Made by a program: the position numbers and the translations under genes. From Tubiluchus corallicola (Eukaryota > Priapulida > Priapulimorpha > Priapulimorphida > Tubiluchidae): DNA of 64,000 nucleotides. The DNA lies in the NCBI GenBank assembly GCA_030141605.1, contig JAQGDQ010002372.1:434001-498000 (forward strand). Direction: 5' to 3'. The first letter of the stretch is position 1, and each line of letters begins with the position of its first letter. Under the pieces are notes generated by a model. The model did no database searches and was not told where the DNA came from. It saw only the letters and a list, made by a program, of their open reading frames with translations. This document shows positions 49,165 to 63,341 of this stretch, piece by piece.

Positions 49165-51760
49165 TGATAAAGGAAGACCTTTATTTACTAAAAGGTAAGC
49201 GAGACGAAAAAGATTCTAGATATATTCGTTTGGACCACCACAACAAACTGCTGTTGCGGCGTAGTCGACAAGAATGTTATAAAGTAGCCTTTGAAGTAAG
49301 TGACCTGTGGTAAAGAGAAAAATTACTGCTATATGCAATGTTACCAAAACGTTTTTGTGACGTTTTTGACACGCGTTTCTGCCTAATAATTTATTTACTT
49401 TTACATTTATTGTTTCACTTCGGATTCGAGGTTCATATCAAATTCAAATTACAAACAAACACAGACAAATGAATATAAAGTTACAAAACTCACAAATTAC
49501 TGTCGTTTACCGATATTTAAGAGACGAATACCCGCAAAAAAATATATATAAAAAAACAAATATAGATAAATAGATAATACATTCAAATTACCGACATATT
49601 CAGACATGAAGCTCAAAAATCAAAATGAATATTAATAATACGCAAAATTGTATTACACCAAGGACCTTGATTACACCTAGACACACAAATTTATGACACA
49701 ATTATTATCATATCATATCACATTTATCATATAATATAAAGTTAAAGCACTTTAATTAGACGAATAAAAATAATCTACACACTACTCCTGAGCAAGTGAG
49801 TGGGTTGCACCAAACTGGTGATGACATTACTATTTAAAGTCGCAATTAAAGAACTATATACAATACTTCAGAGCCTACAAGATAAACTATACAAATAGTT
49901 TCTTAAAGTAAAACCAAACTACCCTGTGCTTGACAAACAAAGCTCTTACACTGTAGTCAAATGGCTTCTTAGTTTACGTAGTGACAATTATGAGGCACCT
50001 TCAATTTTTCTATGTTATGATTGTTGCGTCTCCAAATTACCATACCGTTAAAGAAGTGGTGTGTCCGAGAAATAAATACAGTAACGACAAGAGAACATTT
50101 GAAAAACTTTTAAATAAGCTTATTGGCTCGTAGTCAAAGCAACGACCGTTGTTACTGCCTCCACGAGTATATTGGGAAGCCGCTTATACCTTTAAAGGCG
50201 TTTTAATCCATAAGCCTTGTTATGCTACTATTAAATTTCACTTTTTAGCCTTGTTATGGACCGGCTCTGACAGCAAAAACTAGCGTTGACACGGTACAGG
50301 AATTACCAGTGAACCATAACAAATTGCCGCTAACAATAATGTAAGTTGCTTTCAGCTAAAACCAGGCGCAGCAATAAAAAAGTCACTCGATTATATTTAC
50401 AGTTATTTATTCATTTACCTATATTTTCTTAATAATTTACTTTACAATTGACGCGCTACGTCAGTCTGTTACATTGTTGTGAGCGTGGCTGTACGTTTAT
50501 TGTTAACGGAAAAGATCACAACTTTAAAGCAAATGAAACTTTAATTACACGATTTAACGCTAAAAAATAACTATGTAGCAAGCTTTTTCCGTAGTAACTA
50601 AGACAAAGGAAGTATAAGTTCTTTATTCCTTCACAAGATGTTGGTGATAGCCAAGAAGCCTACATGACTATGATAATACAGTTTGTAGTCTGCTGGACTG
50701 AATGAAAAAAAATCCAGTACCGCGTACTCCGTTCAAATAGACATGTCATTCACTATATGAAATTGTTTTTCAATAAGAAACAATGCTAAAGGACAAGAAA
50801 AGGGATACCTGAAGTAGGTTTCAGAAAAATCACCTTAAAAGTTATATTATTTTATAGAAACTTTGTGCATGTACCGTACTCGCGTTGAAAGAATTTTTTG
50901 TTTGTTTTCATTTTAAATCTGTTCCGACCGCGCCATTACATGACGTCATATACGCACAACGTAAATCAGAGGAAGAAAAGGAAATGTTAAACTATGTCCC
51001 AAAAAAATTTCCATGCAAAGAGACTTAGCATTTCGCTTACCTGCTTGAAAGACGTATGTAACTAGAAAAGAAAATTATTAGTTATTTAAAATGTTTTCAC
51101 CAATTGGTAAAATGTCGTTGAAACACCTCCCGGTGCACTGCTCACTAACCGAAAACGTATTTTTAATTTTATTGACAAGAAACAGTAATCTAAAATTTAG
51201 CTTAGCTAGTGACATGTGCGCTACGAATGTTCTGATTATTACTTGGCTGCGTCTAGCGGTCACCGCTGAAATTTAAATGTACATGTTTTATACAGCGTTA
51301 CTTCCGACACAAGCCCTGTATGCAAAAAGACAGTGCGTAAGTAGTATAAAATTTAAAGAGACGAATTATTAAATTTTATGTAAGTGGATTGTTTTTTGCG
51401 CTTTGACCGTTGGCACGCAAATCACTGCATGCTTCACTTATTTTTTTAAGAAATTAAATGAACCAAAAACTTCAGCCTATATGACTGCGATTTCACTAAG
51501 AAAAATCGACCTAGTTATGTATGGGTGACGATTAGAAGTTCCATAGTCGAAACTAAAACTATAAATGAAACTGGATTTTTAAAAAAATAAGAAATCAGTA
51601 CAATGCGTTTGACGCCTTAGTACTTAGTAGGCGTACAAGTATAAATGAATTGTTGAACAGAAAATGGCAATCATAATTGGCCGATATTTAAGCCATAATA
51701 AGATTTATTTAATGTTTATTTTGTTTTATAATCCTTCAAATTGGTACAACTACAGCAGGA
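49165..51760. other. 5' flank of pentraxin B
   Basis: Expected to hold the pentraxin B promoter. A CTTTTAG acceptor just upstream of the ATG exon, and a 21-nt AG/GT-bounded segment at 51061-51041 (minus), could be non-coding 5' exons. Neither can be proved by eye. No other gene was seen. Confidence 0.35.
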
Positions 51761-51923
<163 letters not shown>

Positions 51924-52218
51924 TTTCGAGCATAAAAATATACAGAGCATAGACTTTTTCCCTTTATTATTTTAATGTTTATTTTACTGTATAATCCACC
52001 AAACAATTATTTTGCATGCAGTTATTAGCACGACTCATTTAACGGAATGACAATTGAAAAATAATAAAGGGGCAAGAGTTTACAGCCCGAGTATACAACT
52101 TTTTAACAGCTTTATAATTAAGGTTGAGCATAGTTGCAAACTCTATTACAGAAAGTGCGAGAATTTGAGATGGGGGAGATAAGGAGAAGATAATTATGGC
52201 GAGGAAAGAACGGAAGCA

Positions 52219-52228
52219 CGTGTGTGTG

Positions 52229-52296
<68 letters not shown>

Positions 52297-52298
52297 CG
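52219..52298. repeat. (TG)n microsatellite
   Basis: About 40 dinucleotide units with one CG interruption near 52234, followed by alternating purine-pyrimidine CGCGCACGCG. Confidence 0.97.
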
Positions 52299-52484
52299 CG
52301 ATACAAAGCCACATTTAATTAAGTTATTAAATTTTGTGATCAAAAGGAATGAATTTCGGACTGGATTTTTCGCGGAGACATACAGTGACCCAGTCGTTTA
52401 AAGCGTCTTCTTGTAAGTAAAATGTCACTGGTTCAAATACAAGCTGTATTCCAAATTTTTTCCGTCGTTCAAGTTAAGCATCAA

Positions 52485-53300
52485 AATTGTAATTTTGCGT
52501 CGTGACTTTTTGACCCGCTTGAGTTAGGACCCGAAAATTGAAAATATGTCCATCTTTGATGAAAAATTACTCCTACAAGAAGCGCCACCTACCAAGACGG
52601 AGCACAGTGGTGATTGTTTCAATTTTCTATCCAACGATGTGCCACACAGCTGCCACTGCCACAGGCCAGCCATGCTACGCCCGTATTTCTGGACCAATGT
52701 CGGTACCATACTTATATATTGCAGGTATCAACATGGTTTCCCTTAAACGCTCAGTGAACGAAAGCCATACAGAGACTTACCATGTATCATTTGTTTCGCC
52801 CTAAAACGTAAAGTAGAATCGCGTGCGCCACTCAAAATTGCGAGTTTCATTTAGCCATAAAGTGGCGATATGTAAGATGCTAGATACTGAGAATGTGCAC
52901 ATTCAGAATCTGGTTAAATTTTTGCTCTATGAGGCTTAGTTCTGAGATACGAATCTTTTAGGAATAACTAAAAAACTAGACAGGGCTACTTGACCAAATT
53001 TGGTTTACTTTGGTCTACCCAAATAGCCAGGGTAGAAGGTCACCTTGCCTTATAATTTTGGGTCGTGACCCTTTGACCCGCCTGAGTTATGACCCGAAAA
53101 CCGTCGAAATATGTTTATTTTTGAAAAGCTATTGTTCTTATAAGAAGTACAACTTATCCAAACAAAAATAAGCAAGTAAAGTACTAGGCCTTGGTTATAA
53201 ACACCCGCCCCTTTTGGTCGAACCCGAACTGTTGCTGTTTCACAAGGTGTTAAACATGCAGTTGTCAATGCAATTCTTAATATCTTGGGCAATAGGAAAA
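52485..53300. repeat. Two diverged direct copies of an unassigned interspersed repeat
   Basis: The blocks at 52485-52610 and 53050-53160 share TTTTG-GTCGTGAC, TTTGACCCGC, TGAGTTA-GACCCGAAAA, ATATGT and AAGAAG words in the same order. Further similarity fades. There is no coding content. Confidence 0.45.
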
Positions 53301-53673
53301 AAACGACATGGCTTCCTTTAAAGGTTCTGTAAAAATACATAACATAACAGATTTGCCATGAAACATAGAATAAGATTTTTTGTTTATCCGAAAATAACCG
53401 AAATATAGCAAATTGCACAAACGAGATGTTTCCCTTAATATATGAGACGAAGGGGTCGAAATGCCTAATTTGCGAAGCCATATCTCTTAAAAAAGCCTAA
53501 CGGAAGCTATTTTGAATCACGTTACTCACCACTGAAATCCTGAAAACAGAACTGTCCTTGTGGCCCTAGGCTGAGAAATCAATAAGACCTCAAGGTCTTA
53601 ATTTTTGCGGTAACTCACCAACACTTTATCTTTACGTTACTCAAGGCAAAGGCACCACTTACCTAGATGGCAG
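53301..53673. other. Intergenic region up to the C duplicon boundary
   Basis: No gene or recognised repeat. The homology to copy A begins abruptly at 53674. Confidence 0.4.
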
Positions 53674-54967
53674 CGGTAAAGTGCAGAGAACCACAGAATG
53701 GTAATATACAATGTAAATTTCTATTCTGTGGTTCTCTGCAATTTACCGATGACAGTTTTGAGCCTGAGCAGACCAGGTGTACTGACTTAATGTCAGGTTT
53801 AAAAGGAAAAGAAGACTAAAAAGACTGATACTCGCTGCTCTTTTCTTTGGCTTTGTGTTGAGTAGTAGATGTGTGTAGCCACTAAAATTACTATCATTAC
53901 ATTCATTTGCAGAAATGCCATGAGGCATGTTAATCCTAAATAAAGCATGTTTGAGAAATTGCAGGCTGAAATAAGTTAGTATCGGTTTATCTAAAATGTT
54001 TTTGTGAGTTACAACTTACAATAGTAATATTAAAACAATTATGATCATTGCAAAATTGGTCAGTAACTTCTGATCTAGGTAAAATATAGTTTTCATAAAA
54101 TTTAACCAGAAATGTTAATTATAATCTCTAATTACTGTGCATTTTTAACCCAGAAAGTTGTGAATAACAGTCTATTTTTAGATCATAGATTTGATCTGGA
54201 GTATACAGTATATTATTGTTTATACAGCCAGCAATGGAACACTATACAGGACTCCTATAGTTTCCGTACAGCTGTAGTTTAGTAAATAAATTGTTTGCCT
54301 TCTTATTTGATATATTCCAAGATTATTTTTGGTCGTCTGTGGTGTTTGTAATGCTGTGATGTAATTTGTGTAAGATTGTGTGACTTAGCACATGTGTGTG
54401 CAAATTGTTAAATGCACCAGAGATACCAGTGACCTCACCGACAAAATTAAAGCAACTTATTTTTGCCTGTACAAAGCTTTTAATCAATTTTTAAATGTAA
54501 GATGGTTATCACAAATGTCTAAATTATATTTTGACATCTAATCATATTTTGTCTTCAGCATTTAATAAACTTAGAGATAATATTTATTTAATTTTTCAAA
54601 TTAATTAAGTGTACAGCAATAATGGTTAATGGCTTTTATAATTTAAATAAAGTTTCACACTGCAACAAAATAATAAAAGAATTATCATTAAATTTTTGTG
54701 TTTAATTTTAATAATGCTGTATTAACCTAGTAACATTTATGTTTAAAATGAATGTGTTTGTTATACTAGCTTTTATGCAGAAGTGTTTCAACATTAAATC
54801 AAACCTATTTTCTAAAACTAGAAAAGACAACGCAATGCTGCTGGCAATCTAATAGACAGGCCTATTTAATCTAATTTTTTATTGGGGGAAAAACTTATCA
54901 GTCCCAACATACCTATCGAGATTTTTATTCTTGCATTCGTAGTTTTCTGTATAGCTACTGTAGCACC

Positions 54968-57900
54968 TTAATGGTAATGCTTTTTCTTTGAAATGACGCT
55001 TTTGAATAGTTTTGCAATACGGGCCAAAAATTCATAGATATGCTGTAAAATTTCAAAGGCATCACAGATTAAGGAAGCAGTTTGTTGTGCAAAGTTGATC
55101 AGAAAGTTGATTAAAGTTTCAAATTGTTCTTCCGTTAAAATGCATCTTTCCGTAAACACTGCACTAGGACAAGTTGACGCGGTTTCCTGTACGCTGACTG
55201 TCTCCATTGTTATATCACCCCATGTGAACAGAGTGCCGGTATTTGAACAACTCGTGCTCATTGCTTCTGAAATAAAGATTTTGGAACATTTTTAATTACA
55301 TTTGCTATTACCTAAAGTATAAATTCTTATATGATATTCTATTCTAATTAAATGCACATCGTTCACTTCCCACAGTTCTACTTGCAGCTTCACTGATTAT
55401 AATCTGCAGGGCCCGACTTAATTAGATAAGAGAGGCCCTTGACTGCTCTACTTGTGAGGCCCATCCCAATGCACCACCATCGATTACGACTATAGAAGGG
55501 GAAGAGTTTTAGTGAAGCCGAGGATGATGAATATCATAATACCGTAGTTAGTAAAAACAATGCATAAATAAAAAAACAATTGCAAACTTTTGCAAGAACT
55601 GAGTTTTGCAAAGATTTTAAAGAATTATTGGGAATTTTTAGAAAAATTAGCCTGCTAGTTTATCTTCAGGTGATACATAAACTGATTTTTAAAAGTCTAC
55701 TGCTCAGTTCGCTACAACTGGGGCAGAAATTGCCGTCAAATTGAAATAATAATTAGCTTGCTTCTTTCACATCACTAAAACAAATCTTCAATAGTTATTA
55801 GAAAAGAATAATTCAGGGTGCACCCAGAGATATTATTGAATAAAATAGAAGGCTTATTTAGAAACTAGTGCACAAAATGCATAGGAAAGACTTGTAACAG
55901 TAATAAGATAATTATACTTTACCATTACCAGAGCCAGCCCCCTCCCGGATTTTAAGGCCCCAGCTTCAGCCTGTCTAGTCTATAAGTAAATCCGACCCTG
56001 ATAATCTGCATTTTCATATGCTAATACTTTGATATGCCTTTCAGTTTACGACATTGTAACATGAACCGTAATGACTGCGACCAGAATTATTATAAATTTT
56101 GCATATCATAGTAAGAGTAATCGTTTTGTATATAAGTAAAATCTGCCACAGTAATTACAAACAGTTTGAGATAAATATAACAGCTTTACAATAAAAGAGT
56201 ATCTCTTTTCCAGCTGAATAATTAGTTTATTTACCTATTACATTTTCCTCTAATTTGCTGTCAAATATTGTAATATCTGTAACACATCCTCGAAAGCTCT
56301 GTCGTTCTTCAAAGCCGCTTTCCACATTGTCTTGGTCTTGCCCAAAAATCAGACATCCGCCTGATTGGATTGAATCTGCGCCATCTCCAGTAAATGTACC
56401 TGTTTCTATCGTTAAATAATTAGTTAAAACTATGTACAATATGTAGCAAAAAAGACAAAATGCAAAGGCACTGCCACGCAAATATCATTGCTATAATTTG
56501 TAAGTGACAGTACTTAAGTGAGTTCGCTTCGCGAAAACAACATCAGCCTATATTGAGAGAGCAGAATGAATAGCTGCAGCGATCACAGGACGTGATTAAA
56601 CTGAACTAGAAACACATTATCCTAACTGGGTAGTCCAATAGTTGCAAACTGTTACAGTAACTGTACACAATATTTTTTAATATAAATAAAGGATAATTAT
56701 CTTTTGAATTAATAATTATTATCACTCTCAACTGTTTATGTTTTTTAATTTTTAGCATATAAGATTCATTGAAATTAATTTATACATGTCACTTCATTGA
56801 ATTCTAAATGTGAAAACTCCATGGCATATGTATAGTGCGAGGTATTATTTAAGAAGCAAGAGCTACTAAAACTTGTGTAGGTGGAAATAAAATAATTATT
56901 TGTCTAGTGTAATGAAAAAACTAAATGGAAGCACGTTTGCACGGACCTGTTACTCCATCCACTGTTACGCAAAATGAACCGTCCATTGACCAGCCAATAC
57001 AAACATAATGCCATTCATTGTCCCTCAGATTGGCTGCAATATCTGTAATCGTCCTGCCATAGTAAAATAACGTAACAGCGTTAACTGTGTATTAGTATTT
57101 AATAAAGTGTCATTGCAGCATTTACGTGGTAAACATTTCCATTCTTTCACGGTTTATTTATAATTGAATTCCATTATAAACTTGACATTTGTGCGGCAAG
57201 TGTGGTAGTATGGACGCATTATAGGTAATTTGTTAGCGATAAGGAAACTGAAGATCATATGAGAATCTGGTATGTCACTGTTGCTCTTACTGATAAAATT
57301 GTGCTATACTATCAAATTGCACTTCTAAAAACCGATACCCCATAGAATTTCTATACCTAAGTGAAGTGTTGTTCCGACAGATTGGTTCCGGTATTTGCGA
57401 AAAAATGCGGGTTCGGTAACGGTTTTGAAGAAAATAAAAAAATCTGTGTTGGTTTGGTATTGGTTTCGAGGAAAATAAAAATCTGTGTCGGTTCGGATGG
57501 ATTTTTCGGGTTCGGAACAACACTAACGCTTATACATATTTCAACATAAACTGTGAAGGTCTCTCGTTGCGTAATTACTTGATAGCATTAGCAGCAAGAT
57601 GTTTAAACATGGACAGGCAAACATCTCCAGTTTTGAAAGATATTTGTAATTTTCCACTTGTGAACACAAATGTTCATAATTTGCATTTATAGCTGATCTA
57701 AACAATAATCAATGATCGGTTAATCGGTATTGGTTTTGAGGAAATCATCATCTGTTTTCAAAGATAATCAATAATATATCGATTCGATACTGGTTTTGGG
57801 AAAAATCGGTATCGGTTCATATCGGTTCGGATCGGTTTTTTCAGTTCGGAATAACACTCCATATGCCAGCAATAAGCTAGAATATAATGATGTTTCAATA

Positions 57901-60900
57901 CATTTCTAGGTATTGTTATACTACTTTCAAATAGATCATAAAATTACATAATTATAGGCCAATTTGAAAGTTGAGTTTTTCTTGGCGTACCTTTATTTTA
58001 GGCTGTATATCAACACATCATCAACGACTCATTTGCCTGAATTTCACATTTCTAAGAAAGTGTAAGAAAGAACCTTAACATTTGAAAAGTTTTGACAAAT
58101 TATGTGAGACAAAAGTATAGAAGTTTTTAGAAAAGTCTGAAAAAGATCAAAGAAAAAGTTTTATTGTGAAAGAAATAGAATCTTATGTTAGTAGTTCGTA
58201 GTATAATCTCACTGTAGCTCTCCATTGACAAATACAAGAATGTCGTTTCCTCGCACTAAGACTAAAAACTGGTTAGATGCAGCAGCCGGACCAGTAGCAT
58301 ATGACATAAGTGCAATGTCATCATCTTTGGCTTCAGGATTACCAGTAAATGGGACGTCAGTTTTCATCCACTAGAAAATTACATTTATAGTGATATTAGA
58401 GATAGCTGGCGATAGGCAATAATGCCCCACTAGTCATTATTCACGAGGTTATAGGGAAAATAATCGAGTGCAGCATTTAAATTAAATTAACAAAATCATT
58501 ACAGTCTATTTGTTCTGTCACAAAATAGATATCAGACACTCAGTTCACTAGATTGTCAAAAAGATTCGAGATTTGAGTGATTGCATCTTGGTAAAACATC
58601 ATTTGCCTTCAGATTTATGTGGCCTTTTTGTTCTAGTTAGGTACTCCTACAGTATATCATAGTAAGTGATGAGTGAGAAGGTAGCAACATTTGTTAAAAA
58701 CCTATAGTGTTCATCTCTTTACCCTTCGGAACCATAGTGGACGACTATGACTAGGATAAAATCATTTCAGCAGACTCAGCTTCTTTATGTTCCTCTGAGT
58801 TTTTTACAGAAATGAGGCTTACCATGCATGTTGTCATGGCGTCCAAATCAGTAGTGATTACATTATTTAGTTTTATATAATCTTCTGTACCACGTTCCGG
58901 AAATACAACCATAGTCTCTTCTGTAGCGTTTGTACAAGTTGGGGTCAGACCTACAACAAAATTAAAATACCTGTAATCTGATGATTCTGATTGCACTGAG
59001 GTGACATTGTGATTGATTCGGCAGGCTCATACCCAACTGAACAATAACGAAGCACACATTGGGACCACTGGGACACTTAATTGCAAGCACACCACCTTAA
59101 TATAATATGTCACATTCAGCTACTGTTTATCTTCTAGTTAGGTCCAGTGAGTAGCACGTTACCATATATATTATTCGGATTCCAGCCAAAGTCTGCTGTC
59201 AGACTTACGTGCTAGGACTGCCAACCCTGAGTCCCGTCCATCGATTAGATTTTTTTGAAGCCCGTCCGTCTCCATAGTCCATCTCCGTTTCCGTGCTAAG
59301 AATGGCTAACTAAAAGCTGTTCTTTTTAACTTCTGAATGAGTGTTCTTTCGAGGCAGATTTTTGTTTTAGTCGTAGTACTTGAGGTTCTGTGCTGAAGTG
59401 TGCATAAATTAAAAGAAATTTCTAGAAAATTAACATTAAAAGCCGTTATGACATCTATTCCAAGGCAGTTGGACTCGTGGAACCCATTTCTGTAATTTTC
59501 ATTTCAACAATGACGACCGCCTTCAAAATGGCCGTCATTAGACTAGAAGAAAATCATGAAAGGAGCTTCTATAAATTTCTAGAGGCATTTTTTCTAAAAG
59601 TGGGCAACATAGCCAATGTTAGCAAAGTTTGTTGTTGGCTTGAAAATCTAATGGAAAATGGTAAAAAATGCAAAAAATACAGTGGCTGCAAATTTTTTGC
59701 GCACACAATGTAAATCAAAACAAGTTCCCTGAAAATTGATATTATGAAGTGATGATGACATCTATTCCATTGACTTTGCTACCCGTTTCTGTTACTTTTG
59801 TACAGAAATGGTCACGGTTTTCAAAATGGCTGCCATACAAAAATAAATTGTGCCGACTAATTATATTACCTGTTTCATCTAAGGATTTATTATAAAAATA
59901 TAAGGCAGGTCATTTTTGTTAATTCGACCTTGACTCTAAATACTGCTAGACTAATAACTAATATTTAAAAATGAGCAAAAAGGAAAATGGCTGCCGTGCA
60001 TTTCGTGTAAAAGTTATAAAATTTAGCGGAATACTAGAATGTCAAGGTGATTAATTTTGGATAAAATAAGTCTTGCAATATGGGCGCTATTTTCAAGATG
60101 GCCAACATGGTTCGCTGGCATATAAAGGTTATATTACATAAAATTCAAACCCATCAAAGTGATCAATTTTGGATATGAGGTCAGACGAAAATCATCCAAT
60201 ATTGCCACCATTTCAAAAATTGCTAAGAAGATGAAGGCTATTGCTAATTTTTTTAAAGCCGTATCTTAGCTACTAGAGCTTAAGTTTTATTTATGGGTTG
60301 CTTGGCCCCTGCATGACACCAAAATCTTCTTATCTGTTCTAATGGTTAAGATATATTATAGCCTTTACATGCTAGCGAGCCATCTTTTTGGTCATCTTGA
60401 AAATGGCGCCCATATTGAATAATTTTTTATCCAAAATTACTTACCTTGACATTCTAGCATTCTGCTAAATTTATAACCTTTACACGAAATGAACAATTTT
60501 CACGATTTTGCTGGACTATACGTCAAGCACGTCAGCGACAGCCACTATCTTTTTTGCTCATTTCTTATTATTAGTTATTAATCTAACAGTATTTAGAGTC
60601 AACAAGGTCGGCCGTTTTGTTTTTAGCTTATTGGGCTGTTTGAATCGCTTTGTATTACTTTCATACTAGTAGCAGCTATCTAGATTCGAGAAGATCCAGT
60701 TGATTGGTTCTTGTTTGTCTAATAAATCTATGATAAAACAGTTAATGCAATAGCGTGATCGGCATTATTGCTTGGCAGCCATTTTGAAAACGGTAACCAT
60801 TTTTGAAATGAAAATGACAGAAATGAGTTCCTCGGGTCCAACTGGAACCTTGGAATAGCTGTCATGTTGCCTTCTTAATATTAATTTTGTAAACGTTTCT

Positions 60901-62591
60901 CTTAATTTACGTTGTTTGCACAAAAACTTGGCAGCCATGTTTTTTTGCGTTTAGCCCCTTTCCGCTAATTTTTCGAGATGGCAACAGGTTTTTCGGATTC
61001 AGAGTAGTTAAACTGATAAGACTGGCTATGTTGCCCATTTATAAAAAAGACTAGACTATATATGCTTTTCCTAGTTACCCTTTATATGTAAATCGCATTT
61101 AGAATGTATCCAAAATTTTACCACACTAGGCTTATTTGCGGTAAGTTTCATTTAAACGAAAATGTATAAAGCTGTAGCCCTTTAACTGCATGCAAGTCAT
61201 TACACATGCAGAAAAACGTGTAACATGATAAAATGTTGAAGGACATCATAATAAGCACTGTAGATACACATTCGTGGAACTGTATATGCCCGGGGAAGTG
61301 TATAACATTTGCGTAATCCTTATGCATTACTAAACATATTAAATTAAGTACGCTATTAAAGGGAAACTAAATATTAAACATACGTTTGCATTTAATTTTA
61401 AATTCAACGAATTTAGCATAAAAGCTTTCTTCTAAATTAAGTCTATTATACACGTACATCGACTAATATTAAAAATATTCACATATTACGTGTTACGTAA
61501 TTCTATCTGCGTCAGCCTGATACACGTATAAATGTAATTTGGTCTACTTACTTTGAAGGTCTGTCACAGAAGATTCCACGAAGCTTTTATACTGAGTTAG
61601 ATCGCTTTGTATAGAATCATATCTCGGGAAAGTGAATCTTGTAGGATCATATCGATTGGCACCTATACAGTTAACATAATCAAAATGTAGCTTCAGTGAA
61701 AATATACTAAAAATTGATTGATGTTTTCAAGCTGAAAAACATAACAATATTTTATCGGTCTTCCCATGACTGCGGATAACCGCTGAAAAAGCAAAAAACT
61801 CGCAGTTACACTGGTTTACAACTTTACATTACAAAAGATAGTAACCAGAATCGGGAAGAGCCAATGGCTAGTTCGATATTACTGTTACTGAAGTAGCGTT
61901 ACTATGGCTTCACACTTGGTCTGTAATCTAAAAGGGAGGCTTGCTCTAAATAAATAATACGCTAATACTTCATGATATCAACTCTCGATTATTTAAATTC
62001 GTGTAATTCATGTTGTCAACAAATGAACTCGTTTATCTGTTTCTTCATGGTAATCCACACTTAAGTATATCTGTTAATATTCAAGTATTTAAGCTTGTAA
62101 AGAAATTTATATTTCTAACTAAGCGCTTCTAGTCTCTGTACTAGTTTATATTGATTACAGAGTAATATTTATTTATTTCTCAACATTCTGCTATGTATAT
62201 ATTTATGCTAGTAGTCATACTGTAATGCTTCTACTGTTTGTCTATTACCTGCACTCTACTAAGTGCCACATTTCATTGATGAGAACATTTATCATTTGTT
62301 AGAAACTGTCTGTTCAAGCCATGTTGCAATATTTCTTATTCAATAAAAATATATTGAAACTGTAAATGTAAAACTTTACGTGAATGAATTTTACTGTAAA
62401 TCACGTATCTCTGCGTCTCCTTCCCGTTTGTTTGGTTATTGAACTTATACCAATCGCTTATTTATTTTTGATTCAGGAAAAAACCAAATGACTTGATTTG
62501 ATCAATACTTACGTCGTGTATGAATCTTTACGGATGGATGTGCGCTTGATTCGGCAATAAACGTCATTAAAATAACTACTGCAGTATTCAT
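54968..62591 (-). CDS. Secreted pentraxin-like protein, copy C (intact, 350 aa)
   Basis: Exons on the minus strand: 62591-62513, 61662-61552, 58950-58823, 58370-58213, 57053-56947, 56405-56235 and 55266-54968. The total is 1,053 nt, giving 350 residues and TAA with all phases matched. Residues 1-17 (MNTAVVILMTFIAESSA) are a signal peptide. Residues about 70-250 form the pentraxin/LamG fold: C105 and C177 (WHYVCIGWS) correspond to the family disulphide, and D218, Q219, D220, E227 and Q230 correspond to the calcium-binding residues of C-reactive protein. The strict pentraxin signature spacing is not kept (H-x-x-C). Residues 284-350 are an added Cys-bounded helical tail. Likely role: secreted, calcium-dependent recognition or aggregation of ligands. 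The donor after exon 5 (GTCCGT) is weak. AATAAA lies at 54878-54883. Confidence 0.85.
57365..57524. mobile_element. Short MITE with AGTGTTGTTCCGA inverted termini (copy C)
   Basis: Duplicated counterpart of 25219-25378, with small differences. It lies in a pentraxin C intron. Confidence 0.65.
59580..61048. mobile_element. Foldback-type element (copy C)
   Basis: Duplicated counterpart of 27361-28830. About 32 bp present at the right end in copy A (GCGCCTCTAATG...) are missing here, where the flank reads directly into GACTAGACTATATATGC. Confidence 0.7.
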
Positions 62592-62849
62592 AATTGTACA
62601 GCTGAACTACATAAAAATGGATGCGTAAAATTGCATATTAGCTAAATGACAGATTATAAACGTGTTGTCATGAAAAAAGAACAGTGGTATGTAAGCTCAC
62701 CTAACACAGATTGCATAAAGAGGTAGTCACGTGCAAAGGAGCCAGTTGAATGAAAACATGTACAATAGTATATATCAATGGTAGACTGAAATTTTGTTCT
62801 AGAACTAAAACTGACCAAAACTGACTGAAAGACAAAAATCGTCAAGGTC

Positions 62850-63341
62850 CAATTTCAGAAGCAATGCACTAGGTTCGAGCTCAATTCAAATATTCTCTCC
62901 GAGCATGTAAGAGAAATGAGCAGGTTATTGTTGCTGATCGGAGAGCCTACAGATATATGCACTGTAATTCATATCAATTCTGGGCATCCATTAAAAAGGA
63001 GTCAAATTCTAAGCAACTCTCCTCCCTTCCCGCATTGGGTAAACCACTGGCGAAAAGCAAATATGTGATATGTGGAAGAACCACTACCAGGCACTTCTTA
63101 ATTCTCTTGACAATTGCGATCTACCAATTAGGCTAAAGGAATCTCTGACTACCAACCTAAACAATGCTCCTGCAATCACTGTAAGAGAGGTTCAGGATGC
63201 CATGTCTAGCCTGTCTCACCACAAAAGTCCAGGCCCTGATCGGCTCCAAGCGGAATATTATACATACGCAACTGGGCTTCTACCCATATTGCTAGCTTTA
63301 ATTTATACATCTTGCATTGCTCATAGTTTTCCAAATGCACT
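62850..63341 (+). pseudogene. LINE fragment cut at the duplication edge
   Basis: Duplicated counterpart of 30838-31312. From 62874 an open frame reads VRAQFKYSLRACKRNEQVIV, typical of the region before the reverse transcriptase, then shifts into WKNHYQALLNS (63070) and HHKSPGPDRLQAEYYTYA. It ends at 63341, where copy A continues into the catalytic domain. Confidence 0.85.

Larger units (their letters stand above)
53674..63341. repeat. Segmental duplication, copy C
   Basis: Partner of 21427-31312. The left edge is inside the hairpin MITE: only the inner portion of the left arm is present, then the loop and full right arm (to about 53792). The right edge is inside the LINE fragment, where CCAAATGCACT meets unrelated LINE sequence of opposite orientation. 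Small indels distinguish it from A, for example extra bases near 58622, 59165 and 62725. Confidence 0.93.

Noticed and set aside
51041-51061. 21-nt AG/GT-bounded segment upstream of pentraxin B
   Set aside because: Could be a non-coding micro-exon, but such short matches arise by chance; the ATG exon at 49164 already gives a full signal peptide.
52039-52314. Thr/His-repeat frames on the minus strand
   Set aside because: Produced by the TG microsatellite.
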